Part shown: in pieces, positions 9,801 through 21,785 of the stretch
Numbering within the stretch: the stretch's first letter is position 1
Layout: each line of letters opens with the position of its first letter
The notes under the pieces: generated by a model
Seen by the model: the letters and a program-made list of their open reading frames with translations, nothing else
Database searches by the model: none
What the model was told of the DNA's origin: nothing
NCBI RefSeq assembly: GCF_036632915.2
Contig: NZ_CP155552.1
Location: 620,001-684,000 of the forward strand
Source: Faecalibacterium taiwanense
GTDB lineage: Bacteria > Bacillota > Clostridia > Oscillospirales > Ruminococcaceae
Length of the DNA stretch: 64,000 bases
Direction of reading: 5' to 3'
Program-made: the position numbers and the translations under genes

Positions 9801-10144
9801 AGCTCAAGAGCATGGGCTACAAGCTGTACGGTACCTCCGGCACCTGCGCATGGCTCAACAAGCACATGGTGCCCTGCAACGAGGTGCGCAATATGTCCGG
9901 CGAGTCGCCCAACATCGTGGACCTGCTGCAGAGCGGTCTGGTGGATTATGTGTTCTCTACCAGCGCTAAGGGCCGTGACCCCAAGCGCGACTCCGTCCGC
10001 CTGCGCCGCAAGGCTGTGGAGCTGAGCATCCCCTGCATCACCGCAGTGGATACCGCCAACGCTCTGGTGGACTGCCTGCGCAGTGATCACAGTCTGGAAA
10101 ATATCCCGCTGGTGGATATTGCCACCCTGTATCACCGCAAATAA
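6893..10144 (+). CDS. carB: Carbamoyl-phosphate synthase large subunit
   Basis: Makes carbamoyl phosphate from ammonia, bicarbonate and two ATP. 1083 aa with the expected internal duplication: two ATP-grasp halves, each opening with a conserved GSGPIxIGQ motif ([20 protein letters not shown] near residue 11, [17 protein letters not shown] near 564). [10 protein letters not shown] and [10 protein letters not shown] are the paired metal sites. The C-terminal allosteric MGS-like domain follows residue about 945 ([10 protein letters not shown]). Last gene of the operon. Confidence 0.97.
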   Translation: [1083 protein letters not shown]

Positions 10145-10177
10145 TTACCTCACGAATTACCCGTAAAATGCTTTTTT

Positions 10178-10203
10178 GCAGCGCCCGCCAAAACAGCGGG
10201 CGC
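10178..10203 (+). terminator. Hairpin after carB
   Basis: GCGCCCGC and GCGGGCGC pair around a CAAAACA loop. The T tract that follows is weak (TATTTG), so termination may be partial. Confidence 0.5.
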
Positions 10204-10240
10204 CGTATTTGTGAAGGACGGAGAGAGATTACATAAGTTC

Positions 10241-10303
10241 GTGCGCAATAAATGACGTTTTGTGCGCAATCTGTCGCAAACAGTGTGTGAATTATGTTAT
10301 ACT
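10241..10303 (+). promoter_or_regulatory. HU gene promoter with two direct repeats
   Basis: TATACT at 10298-10303 is a good -10 box; the -35 at about 10275 is weak. The nonamer GTGCGCAAT occurs at 10241-10249 and 10262-10270, 21 bases apart, that is on the same face of the helix. A weak -35 with upstream paired sites suggests a binding protein acts here; which one is unknown. Confidence 0.45.
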
Positions 10304-10363
10304 CAACAACGCAAAATTTGCCAAAAGACGTTACTTTTGGACACTCCAGGAGGATATAGATAC

Positions 10364-10669
10364 ATGACCCGTTCCCAGATGATCGAGACTGTGGCACGCA
10401 AGACCGGCTTCACCGAAGCACAGGTCGAGACCACGATGGATGCAATGTTTGACCAGATCGCCGACTGCCTGCGCGCAGACGAGAAGGTGACCATCGCAGG
10501 CTTTGGCCGTTTTGAGATGCGTCCCCGCAAGCCCAAGGCCTACACCAACCCCAAGACCAAGGTTTCCAGCCGTCTGGAGTCCACCTCCATCCCCGGCTTC
10601 AAGGCCAGCGGCCGCTTCAAGCAGAAGCTGGAAGCAGGCAAGGCTGCCAAGACTGAGGAAGCTGTCTGA
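10364..10669 (+). CDS. hup: HU family DNA-binding protein
   Basis: Nucleoid protein that bends DNA as a dimer. 101 aa; the arm motif is degenerate (RPRKPKAYTNPKTK where E. coli HU has RxGRNPxTG), but GFGRFEMR and IPGFKASGRFKQKL fit the HU/IHF fold. A Lys/Ala-rich tail extends beyond the usual 90 aa. ATG at 10364 chosen because AGGAGG lies at 10349-10354; an upstream ATG-less extension is not needed. Confidence 0.9.
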   Translation: MTRSQMIETVARKTGFTEAQVETTMDAMFDQIADCLRADEKVTIAGFGRFEMRPRKPKAYTNPKTKVSSRLESTSIPGFKASGRFKQKLEAGKAAKTEEAV

Positions 10670-10687
10670 TCCTCAAATCAAATGCAA

Positions 10688-10724
10688 AGAGCTGTGCCCT
10701 CCACTCGGGGCGCAGCTCTTTTTG
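10688..10724 (+). terminator. Terminator after HU gene
   Basis: AGAGCTGTGCCC pairs with GGGGCGCAGCTCT (one G-T and a small loop) and is followed by five T. Confidence 0.85.
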
Positions 10725-10728
10725 TTTG

Positions 10729-10845
10729 GAGCTCCCTCCGTTTCGCATTTGCTCAACAGCTCCCTCGGAGAGGGAGCCTCGCCGTGCGGAAAAGTCTCCC
10801 TCTGGGAGGAAGGTGGCATCGCATTAGCGATGACGGAAGGAGTTC
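10729..10845. repeat. Palindromic intergenic repeat, copy A
   Basis: A 117-base element. Its ends are imperfect inverted repeats (start GAGCTCCCTCCGT against end ACGGAAGGAGTTC), with an inner hairpin AGCTCCCTCGGAGAGGGAGC. The same block order, including CTCGCATT-GCTC and GTGCGG, recurs at 12123-12251. No coding potential. It looks like a small non-autonomous palindromic element of this lineage. Confidence 0.65.
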
Positions 10846-10857
10846 GTTAAGAACCTG

Positions 10858-10886
10858 CTGACAAGTGTGGCATTTCATGCTATACT
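10858..10886 (+). promoter_or_regulatory. Promoter of DEAD-box helicase gene
   Basis: CTGACA (10858-10863), 17-base spacer, TATACT (10881-10886), 40 bases before the ATG, just outside the palindromic repeat. Confidence 0.7.
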
Positions 10887-10925
10887 GGGTTCAGAATATA
10901 AAGTGACAAAGGAACGGAGAATCAG

Positions 10926-12113
10926 ATGCTTTACAGTGAGTTGCAGTGCAGCGATGCCATCCACAAGGCCGTGGAGCGCATGGGCTTTGCCGAAATGACC
11001 GAAATTCAGGAAAAGACCATCCCCGTCATGATGGCGGGCTATGACGTGATCGCAAAAGCCCCCACCGGCACCGGCAAGACCTGTGCCTTCGGCATCCCGG
11101 TGGCGGAGCATATCTTACCGGAAAACAAGTACCCGCAGGCCGTGATCATGGCCCCCACCCGGGAGCTGGCCCAGCAGATCGCGCAGGAGCTGGAAGAGCT
11201 GACCTATTTCATGCCCGAAGTGCAGGTGGCCTGCGTGTACGGCGGTGCCAACATGGAAAAGCAGGCAAAGCGCCTTGCCGAGGGCTGCCAGATCGTGGTG
11301 GCAACGCCGGGCCGTCTGATGGACCACTACAAGCACCATTCCATTGATATCTCCCATGTGACCCAGATCGTGCTGGACGAGGCCGACGAAATGCTGAACA
11401 TGGGCTTCTATAAGGATGTGCGGCATATCATTGAAATGATGAAGGCCCGCAAGTCCCTTTCCATGTTCTCGGCCACCATCAGCCGCGAGGTAATGGACAT
11501 CGGCTGGCTGTACCAGCACAACGCTGAGGAGATCACTGTCCAGCCCCGTGAGGAGAGCCAGCCCAAGATCACCCAGTACATGCTGGAGACCTCCGGCCGC
11601 AACAAGCTTTCCGACCTTGCACAGATCATCATTGGTGAGAACTACAAGCGTGTGATGGTGTTCTGCGATACCAAGTTCAACACTGCCACTCTGGCCAATC
11701 AGCTGGCACGGCTGGGCTTCTCGGTGGACTGCCTGCACGGCGACCTCTCCCAGAAGGAGCGCAACCAGATCATGCAGAACTTCCGGGACGGCAAGCTGGC
11801 CATTCTGGTAGCCACCGACGTTGCCGCCCGCGGCATCGATGTTTCGGATGTGGATGCCGTGATCAACTACGATGTGCCCAGTGAGAACGAACATTACACC
11901 CACCGCATCGGCCGCACCGGCCGTGCCAAAAAGGAGGGCGTGAGCTACCTGTTCTATGTGCCGGAGGAGAAAAAGCGGGTGCAGGAACTGCTGCGCCTGA
12001 CCCGCAATACCGACCTGTGCACCCCGGTGCACTTCGACTTCAACCATGAGCACATTGTGGTGGAGAAAAAGCAGGACAGCGCCGACCGGTTCCAGATCAA
12101 GTGCTACTTCTGA
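10926..12113 (+). CDS. DEAD-box ATP-dependent RNA helicase
   Basis: RNA-unwinding enzyme for ribosome assembly, cold adaptation or mRNA decay; which one cannot be told. 395 aa, only the two RecA-like core domains and no long C-terminal RNA-binding tail. Motifs in order: Q motif (MTEIQEKTIP), I (APTGTGKT), Ia (PTRELAQQ), Ib (TPGRLMDH), II (VLDEADEM), III (SAT), IV (VMVFCDTK), V (ATDVAARGID), VI (HRIGRTGRA). GGAACGGAGA precedes the ATG. Monocistronic, flanked by palindromic repeats. Confidence 0.93.
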   Translation: MLYSELQCSDAIHKAVERMGFAEMTEIQEKTIPVMMAGYDVIAKAPTGTGKTCAFGIPVAEHILPENKYPQAVIMAPTRELAQQIAQELEELTYFMPEVQVACVYGGANMEKQAKRLAEGCQIVVATPGRLMDHYKHHSIDISHVTQIVLDEADEMLNMGFYKDVRHIIEMMKARKSLSMFSATISREVMDIGWLYQHNAEEITVQPREESQPKITQYMLETSGRNKLSDLAQIIIGENYKRVMVFCDTKFNTATLANQLARLGFSVDCLHGDLSQKERNQIMQNFRDGKLAILVATDVAARGIDVSDVDAVINYDVPSENEHYTHRIGRTGRAKKEGVSYLFYVPEEKKRVQELLRLTRNTDLCTPVHFDFNHEHIVVEKKQDSADRFQIKCYF

Positions 12114-12122
12114 TAAAATAAG

Positions 12123-12251
12123 AACTCCTTCAGTCTCGCATTCGCTCGCCAGCTCCCTCAAGGAGGGAGCCTTTGGCAGTGCGGCAAAGTTTTATGTTTT
12201 GCCAAAGGCCCCATCTCCGAGGGGGCTGTCTGCGAAGCAGACTGGGGGAGT
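12123..12251. repeat. Palindromic intergenic repeat, copy B
   Basis: Shares the block order of copy A: CTCCTTCAGTCTCGC, AGCTCCCTCAAGGAGGGAGC, GCAGTGCGGCAAAG. The ends are again inverted (ACTCCTTCAGTC against GACTGGGGGAGT) and there is an extra inner stem CTTTGGCA...TGCCAAAG. Sits in the helicase-MerR spacer. Confidence 0.65.
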
Positions 12252-12329
12252 CTCACTTTTCTATTAAAATCTATTGACCTTCCCCTTTCTGGAAGGTGTA
12301 ACATAGGCACGTAAGGAGGCACCGGAACC

Positions 12330-12982
12330 ATGAAGATCAACGAAGTGGAAGCCGCTGTGGGCGTGACCAAAAAGAATATCCGCTTTTACGAGGAGGAGGG
12401 GCTCATTACCCCCAGCCGCGAGCCGGGCAACGGCTACCGCAGCTACTCGCAGGCGGACGTGGAACGCCTGCGCCGCATCAAGCTGCTGCGCAAGCTGGAT
12501 GTGCCGCTGGCCGAGATCCGGGAAATGCTGGAAGGGCAGAAGACGCTGGCCGAGGGAATGGCCCAGCAGCTGGAACGTCTGAGCACCCGCCGCAAGGATC
12601 TGGATGAAGCCATCGGCTTCTGTACCGTATTGGAAAAGGCTTCCGGAAACCTTGAAGAACTGGATGTGGAGCAGACGCTTGCGCGCCTTGCTGCACGGGA
12701 GGAACAGGGAGTGACCTTTGTGAACATTGAACGCACAGACCGAAAAGGCGAGCGCATCCGCGGTGCCTGCATCGGCGCTGCCCTTTTGTGGCGCTGATGG
12801 CTTTTGTGATCGCAACGATGGCGTGGGCCTTTTACAGCGACCCGCAGGAAGCGCCGCCGCTGCCGCTGCTCATCGTATTGTTCGGCATCCCGGTGGGGTG
12901 CATCGTGGGCACGCTGAAGGTGTTGCTGGAACGCATTGAAGAGATCGGAAAGGGAGAAGAAGATGCTTATCGTAACTATTAA
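12330..12982 (+). CDS. MerR family regulator with membrane segments (frameshifted as sequenced)
   Basis: N-terminal winged helix-turn-helix of the MerR type (MKINEVEAAVGVTKKNIRFYE, with the YEEEGLITPSR wing) followed by a dimerisation helix to about residue 120. The frame breaks after GAALL at a TTTT run (12784-12787); with one more T it continues into VALMAFVIATMAW and a second hydrophobic segment, PLPLLIVLFGIPVGCIVGTL, and stops at 12982. The full protein would be 217 aa: a cytosolic MerR head on two membrane helices. Its end overlaps the next gene by 20 bases. The break is probably a sequence error. The ligand is unknown. Confidence 0.75.
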
Positions 12983-13274
12983 CGAAGTGCCCGGCAAAAA
13001 GCTGGAAGCGCTGGGCGTGGTGCGCGGCAGCACGGTGCAGAGCCGCAATCTGGGCCACGATCTGATGGCGGGGTTCCGCACGCTGGTGGGCGGTGAAGTG
13101 ACCGACTATGCGGATATGCTCACCGAAGCCCGGCAGATCGCCACAGGACGCATGGTCAAGGATGCAGAGGCCCTTGGTGCGGATGCAGTTGTAGGGATGC
13201 GCTACGCTTCCGCCAGCGTCATGCAGGGCGCAGCAGAGGTTATTGCTTATGGAACGGCGGTGAAGTTCGTATGA
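12963..13274 (+). CDS. YbjQ-like (heavy-metal-binding fold) protein
   Basis: 103 aa, cytosolic. The pattern VVRGSTVQSRNLGHD, then GGEVTDYADMLTEAR and LGADAVVGMRYASA is that of the UPF0145/YbjQ family, which forms ring oligomers and whose function is not settled. ATG at 12963 is preceded by AAAGGGAGAAG. It overlaps the MerR gene and shares an ATGA with the protease gene, so the three form one unit. Confidence 0.8.
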   Translation: MLIVTINEVPGKKLEALGVVRGSTVQSRNLGHDLMAGFRTLVGGEVTDYADMLTEARQIATGRMVKDAEALGADAVVGMRYASASVMQGAAEVIAYGTAVKFV

Positions 13275-14161
13275 CCACAAAAGAAAAGCAGGGCTTCGGC
13301 CTTTATTTCCTGTTAGCATTTGGTCTGGCATGGCTGTGTCAGGTCGGCGGCTGCATGGTGCTGCTGCAAAAGCAGAATGCCGTGCTGTATCAGTTGGCGC
13401 TGGTCGCCACCATGCTCTGCCCGCTGCTGGCGGTGCTGCTGGTGCAAAAGGTCTTTCTGCGCCAGCCCACCGGCATCGGCTGGAAGGTGCAGGGCAAGCG
13501 CCGCTACTGGCTGGCGGCGTGGTTCGGCCCGGCGGTATTTACGGTGCTGGCCGCAGTGCTCTATTTTGCGGTGTTCCCGCATCGACTGGACCTCTCCGGC
13601 AGCTGGCTGGCAGCGGCCTACGGCGGCGAGATGGACGCTCAGACCCTGCGCAGGGAGCTGGGCGTATCCAACCTCAGCTACATGCTGGAAACAGGTCTGT
13701 TCGCGGTCACGCTGGCTCCGGTCATCAATATGTTCGCAGCTTTGGGTGAGGAAGCCGGCTGGCGCGGGTATATGATGCCTCACCTGAAGGCGCAGCTCGG
13801 CCTGCTCAACGGCCGCCTGCTGGGCGGCGTGATCTGGGGTGTCTGGCACTGGCCGCTGATGCTGCTGGTGGGCTACGAATACGGCACCAACTATTTGGGT
13901 GCGCCGGTGCTGGGCCTTTTCGTGTGGTGCATAGTCTGCTTTGCGCTCAATACCCTGTTGGACTGGCTCTATGAAAAGACCGGGTGCATCTGGGTTCCGT
14001 CCATTGCGCACGGCGCGTTCAATGCGGTGGCAGCGCTGTTTGTGGTTCTGACGAACCCGGCAGACAGCTATTACAATGTATTGGGCCCGGCACCCATTGG
14101 CCTGATCGGAATGCTGCCCATGCTGGCTGCTGCAGTCTGGCTGACCCTGCGAAGATCCTGA
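13271..14161 (+). CDS. CPBP family intramembrane metalloprotease
   Basis: 296-aa membrane protein with about seven to eight hydrophobic segments. The three CPBP/Abi motifs are present: EEAGWRGYMMP (paired Glu and Arg), WGVWHWPLML, and a later HGAFNAVAA. Members cleave CAAX proteins in eukaryotes and serve in bacteriocin immunity or regulation in bacteria; the substrate here is unknown. Coupled to the MerR and YbjQ-like genes, which suggests a stress or envelope-sensing unit. Confidence 0.88.
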   Translation: MTTKEKQGFGLYFLLAFGLAWLCQVGGCMVLLQKQNAVLYQLALVATMLCPLLAVLLVQKVFLRQPTGIGWKVQGKRRYWLAAWFGPAVFTVLAAVLYFAVFPHRLDLSGSWLAAAYGGEMDAQTLRRELGVSNLSYMLETGLFAVTLAPVINMFAALGEEAGWRGYMMPHLKAQLGLLNGRLLGGVIWGVWHWPLMLLVGYEYGTNYLGAPVLGLFVWCIVCFALNTLLDWLYEKTGCIWVPSIAHGAFNAVAALFVVLTNPADSYYNVLGPAPIGLIGMLPMLAAAVWLTLRRS

Positions 14162-14201
14162 AAACCTGAATAGTTCCGGGAGAGGACTCTTCCGCTTTTG
14201 C

Positions 14202-14236
14202 CGCCGCAGCTGCATTGCAGCTGCGGCGTAGTTTTT
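14202..14236 (+). terminator. Terminator after CPBP gene
   Basis: CGCCGCAGCTG and CAGCTGCGGCG form an 11-base stem, followed by TAGTTTTT. Confidence 0.88.
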
Positions 14237-14299
14237 CCTGCGGCCTGCTGCTGTTTTGGGGTGCACGCAAAAAGAATGGAAAAAATCTGTCAAAAAGTG

Positions 14300-14328
14300 T
14301 TGACAAGGAGGCAGGGGTGTGGTATTAT
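14300..14328 (+). promoter_or_regulatory. rRNA promoter P1
   Basis: TTGACA (14300-14305), 17-base spacer, TATTAT (14323-14328). First of two tandem promoters, as usual for rRNA operons. Confidence 0.8.
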
Positions 14329-14485
14329 ACTTGAGCGCCAAGCGCTGAGGCAAAAGAATGACTTCCAAAGCCACAGCAGGAAGCCCTTGAAAAGAACCAA
14401 TAGACGCAGAAAAGTTCCAGTTTGTTCTGAGAAACTTCTTGGATGTCCAAGTTCAGAAAGTTCAAAAGCTTCTAAAAAATAAGGC

Positions 14486-14514
14486 TTGACAAAAAACCAC
14501 TTCGGTGGTAAAAT
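14486..14514 (+). promoter_or_regulatory. rRNA promoter P2
   Basis: TTGACA (14486-14491), 17-base spacer, TAAAAT (14509-14514). The spacer holds CCAC-TTCG-GTGG, a small hairpin. The rest of the 540-base leader carries a CTTGAAAATTGAACAAT segment that is common in Firmicute rRNA leaders; no protein gene is seen in it. Confidence 0.82.
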
Positions 14515-14703
14515 GAACAGGTCGTCAGCCGCAAGGCTGAGGCGCTACAGGACCTTGAAAATTGAACAATATCGAAAAACTTGTAAGGAACCTTTTAAGT
14601 GTTTGGAAAAACACTAAAAACAATTCCAAAAGTAATTCACACAGGACGCAAGCGATTGCGTGCTGAGCGAACAAGATTTAACACTTTAAAAGTGATAAAT
14701 ATC

Positions 14704-19312
<4,609 letters not shown>

Positions 19313-19443
19313 CACAATTCGCTTGAGACTCTGAGAGTCAACGAAAAAATGTAAGCAGTGATTATTCAGTTTTGAAGGCACGTCCTTCTAAGAAATACTG
19401 GACAAAGTACAACAAACATGTTATACTGGTTCAGTCAGATCGG

Positions 19444-19558
<115 letters not shown>

Positions 19559-19567
19559 TTGAACAGA

Positions 19568-19598
19568 AAGCTCTGAGAGAAATCTCAGGGCTTTTTTG
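19568..19598 (+). terminator. rRNA operon terminator
   Basis: AAGCTCTGAGA and TCTCAGGGCTT pair around a short loop, followed by six T. Confidence 0.9.
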
Positions 19599-19649
19599 TT
19601 GCACAAAAATATGGAGCGGATTTTGGTCGAAATGATAACAGGACAGGAC

Positions 19650-19704
19650 TTGACAAAAATACTACTATGCAATACAATATAGATAAGCTACTATGTATTG
19701 CATA
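19650..19704 (+). promoter_or_regulatory. padR promoter and palindromic operator
   Basis: TTGACA (19650-19655), 17-base spacer, TACAAT (19673-19678). An 11-base inverted repeat covers the -10 box and the start region: TATGCAATACA (19666-19676) and TGTATTGCATA (19694-19704). The arms fit the ATGyAnTrCAT-type sites bound by PadR dimers, so the next gene probably represses itself. Confidence 0.75.
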
Positions 19705-19725
19705 ATAGGTAAAAGGAGGTATCCA

Positions 19726-20058
19726 GTGGAAAACAACACACAATTGCTCAAGGGCGTTTTGGAATTCTGTGTTCTGAAGCTCATCAGCAGAGAGCCGACC
19801 TATGGCTATGAGATCGTGATGCATCTAAAACAGGTCGGGTTTTCTGACTTGAGTGAAAGTACACTCTATCCGCTGCTACTGCGGCTGGAACAGCAGGGAA
19901 AGGTCACGGTGGAACGCAGACCCTCCCCCAAGGGACCGAGCCGGAAATACTACGTTGTAACGGAAGAAGGGCGGCAGGCGCTTCTTGAATTCCGACAAGA
20001 TTGGAGCCAGCTATGCCAGCTGGTGGAAAAAATTTTTAAGGAGGAGCCATATGAATAA
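19726..20058 (+). CDS. PadR family transcriptional regulator
   Basis: 110 aa. Winged helix of the PadR type: LLKGVLEFCVLKLIS, PTYGYEIVMHLK, ESTLYPLLLRLEQQGKV and the wing RKYYVVTEEGR, then a short C-terminal dimer helix (PadR-s2 class). GTG start with AGGAGG at 19714-19719. Overlaps the next gene by eight bases, and its own promoter carries a matching operator, so it very likely controls itself and its membrane partner. Confidence 0.9.
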   Translation: MENNTQLLKGVLEFCVLKLISREPTYGYEIVMHLKQVGFSDLSESTLYPLLLRLEQQGKVTVERRPSPKGPSRKYYVVTEEGRQALLEFRQDWSQLCQLVEKIFKEEPYE

Positions 20059-20719
20059 GTATTTTGCGTTGCGAAAGGCAAATCGGATGCGTACAAAGCT
20101 GCTGAACGAAAAAAGCCAGGAGCAGCTGAAAGAAGTGATCCGGTATCTTCGCCGGGTCAGCTGGGATTTCTGCGGAATCGAGCTTGTACGCAGCGATCTA
20201 CTTGATATTGCCATCCAGGCAAATGCGGAGAACCGGGAACTGTTTCATTCAATTCCGGACGCAAAGACCTTTGTGGAGGAAGTCAAACCCAGCTTGAAAA
20301 CACTGGGGGCTGGGGATTACTTCTGGTTTGTTGCACCGCTGTATTTCTTTTTGGAGTGGGGCGTGGAAGGGCTGCTGCTTTACCCGGTAATTGGTGATTG
20401 GGTTTTTGAACTTTCTGTAGGCTATCTGATGCAGCTTGTTGTTGCAGTGACGGTTTTTTGCGCACTGTTCCGCCGGATGATGGAGCAGGTAGGCTTTCCG
20501 CCACGAGAGCATTGGCTGAAATATGCTACATGGCTGGTGCTTTATATCGTGACTCTGTATGGAACGGGCTGGTTCTTTACCCAGATCGCGGGTAAGATCG
20601 TACTGCTGCGGCTTCCGATCCTTAGCTATTCGATTTTTTGCCTGCTTCTGGGTGCAGGACTGTATGCAATACATTTTTGGAGATATGGAAAAGACCCGCG
20701 TCTGAGTGCTCGCATATAA
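20051..20719 (+). CDS. Membrane protein paired with PadR regulator
   Basis: 222 aa, not recognised by name. The first 80 residues are soluble and helical, then about four membrane segments (around residues 98-115, 125-150, 168-188, 198-215). Small PadR-coupled membrane proteins of this build (soluble head, DUF1129-like four-helix tail) are common in Firmicutes, with unknown function. ATG at 20051 with AAGGAGGAG upstream, translationally coupled to padR. Confidence 0.75.
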   Translation: MNKYFALRKANRMRTKLLNEKSQEQLKEVIRYLRRVSWDFCGIELVRSDLLDIAIQANAENRELFHSIPDAKTFVEEVKPSLKTLGAGDYFWFVAPLYFFLEWGVEGLLLYPVIGDWVFELSVGYLMQLVVAVTVFCALFRRMMEQVGFPPREHWLKYATWLVLYIVTLYGTGWFFTQIAGKIVLLRLPILSYSIFCLLLGAGLYAIHFWRYGKDPRLSARI

Positions 20720-20727
20720 AGTAAAAA

Positions 20728-20768
20728 GCGCCCCCGCTGCACTGTGCATAACGGTGCAGCGGGGGCGC
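20728..20768. terminator. Bidirectional terminator between the membrane gene and fba
   Basis: GCGCCCCCGCTGCAC pairs with GTGCAGCGGGGGCGC, a 15-base stem with A-rich 5' and T-rich 3' flanks, so it can end transcripts from both sides. Confidence 0.9.
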
Positions 20769-20811
20769 ATACTTTATTGGGTGGTGTACCGGTTACGATA
20801 CGAGCTTCTGC

Positions 20812-21675
20812 TTAGCCCTTGCCTGCGCAGCCGAACAGCTCGATCTTCTCCTTGCACTTGGCCTCGATGGCCTTTGCGCCGGGAGCCAGCAGCTTGCGGG
20901 GGTCGAAGCCCTTGCCCTGCTGATCCTTGCCCTCTTCGATGTACTTGCGGGTGGCCTCAGCAAACACCAGCTGGCACTCGGTGTTGATGTTGATCTTGGA
21001 AACGCCCAGGCTGATGGCCTTAGCGATCATCTCGTCGGGGATGCCGGTGCCGCCGTGCAGAACCAGAGGAATGTTATTGGTGGCCTTGTGGATGCGGTCC
21101 AGAGCCTCGAAGTCCAGACCCTTCCAGTTTGCCGGGTAGACACCATGGATGTTGCCGATGCCGGCAGCCAGGAAGTCAATGCCCAGAGCGGTGATCTTTG
21201 CGCACTCCTCGGGGTCTGCGATCTCGCCGGCACCCACAACGCCGTCCTCGACACCGCCGATGGAACCGACCTCGGCCTCGATGCTCAGGCCCTTAGCGTG
21301 TGCCAGAGCAACCAGCTCCTTGGTCTTTTCCACATTCTCCTCGATGGAGTAGTGGCTGCCATCGAACATGATGGAAGAGAAGCCGGCCTCGATGCAGGCC
21401 TTGCAGCCCTCATAGGTGCCGTGATCCAGATGCAGGGCAACGGGAACGGTGATGCCCATGGAATCGACCATTGCGCTGACCATGGCAGCGACGGTCTTGA
21501 AACCGGTCATGTACTTGCCGGCACCCTCGGAAACACCCAGAATCACAGGGCTCTTCATTTCCTCGCAGGCGGTCAGAACGGACTTGGTCCACTCCAGATT
21601 GTTGATGTTGAACTGAGGCACACCGTAGTGGCCATCACGTGCTTTGATCAGCATTTCGGTTGCATTTACCAACAT
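20812..21675 (-). CDS. fba: Class II fructose-bisphosphate aldolase
   Basis: Zinc aldolase of glycolysis, cleaving fructose 1,6-bisphosphate to DHAP and glyceraldehyde 3-phosphate. 287 aa. Zinc and substrate residues sit in ALHLDHGTYE, EAEVGSIGG, GNIHGVYP and LHGGTGIPDE, with KININTECQ for phosphate. The shorter class II length and sequence are closer to the FbaA/GatY-type of Firmicutes; a tagatose-type substrate cannot be ruled out but glycolysis is most likely. GGAGGTAATG precedes the start. Confidence 0.93.
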   Translation of the reverse strand: MLVNATEMLIKARDGHYGVPQFNINNLEWTKSVLTACEEMKSPVILGVSEGAGKYMTGFKTVAAMVSAMVDSMGITVPVALHLDHGTYEGCKACIEAGFSSIMFDGSHYSIEENVEKTKELVALAHAKGLSIEAEVGSIGGVEDGVVGAGEIADPEECAKITALGIDFLAAGIGNIHGVYPANWKGLDFEALDRIHKATNNIPLVLHGGTGIPDEMIAKAISLGVSKININTECQLVFAEATRKYIEEGKDQQGKGFDPRKLLAPGAKAIEAKCKEKIELFGCAGKG

Positions 21676-21756
21676 TATTCATTACCTCCACAAAATCATT
21701 GGGGTCTTGCTCGTTTCATATCCGCTTTGTGCACGGTTTAACGAACCTACAGAATT

Positions 21757-21785
21757 AGTATACCCCAAACAGCGGCCAAAATCAA
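21757..21785 (-). promoter_or_regulatory. Promoter of fba
   Basis: On the minus strand, TTGATT (21780-21785), 17-base spacer, TATACT (21757-21762), 80 bases before the start codon. Confidence 0.7.

Noticed and set aside
6863-10135. A 1090-aa open frame on the minus strand opposite carB
   Set aside because: It mirrors carB codon by codon, is low-complexity His/Ala/Gly/Val-rich, has no family motif and lies in a strongly supported gene. The long minus-strand frames opposite pyrC-pyrD have the same cause.
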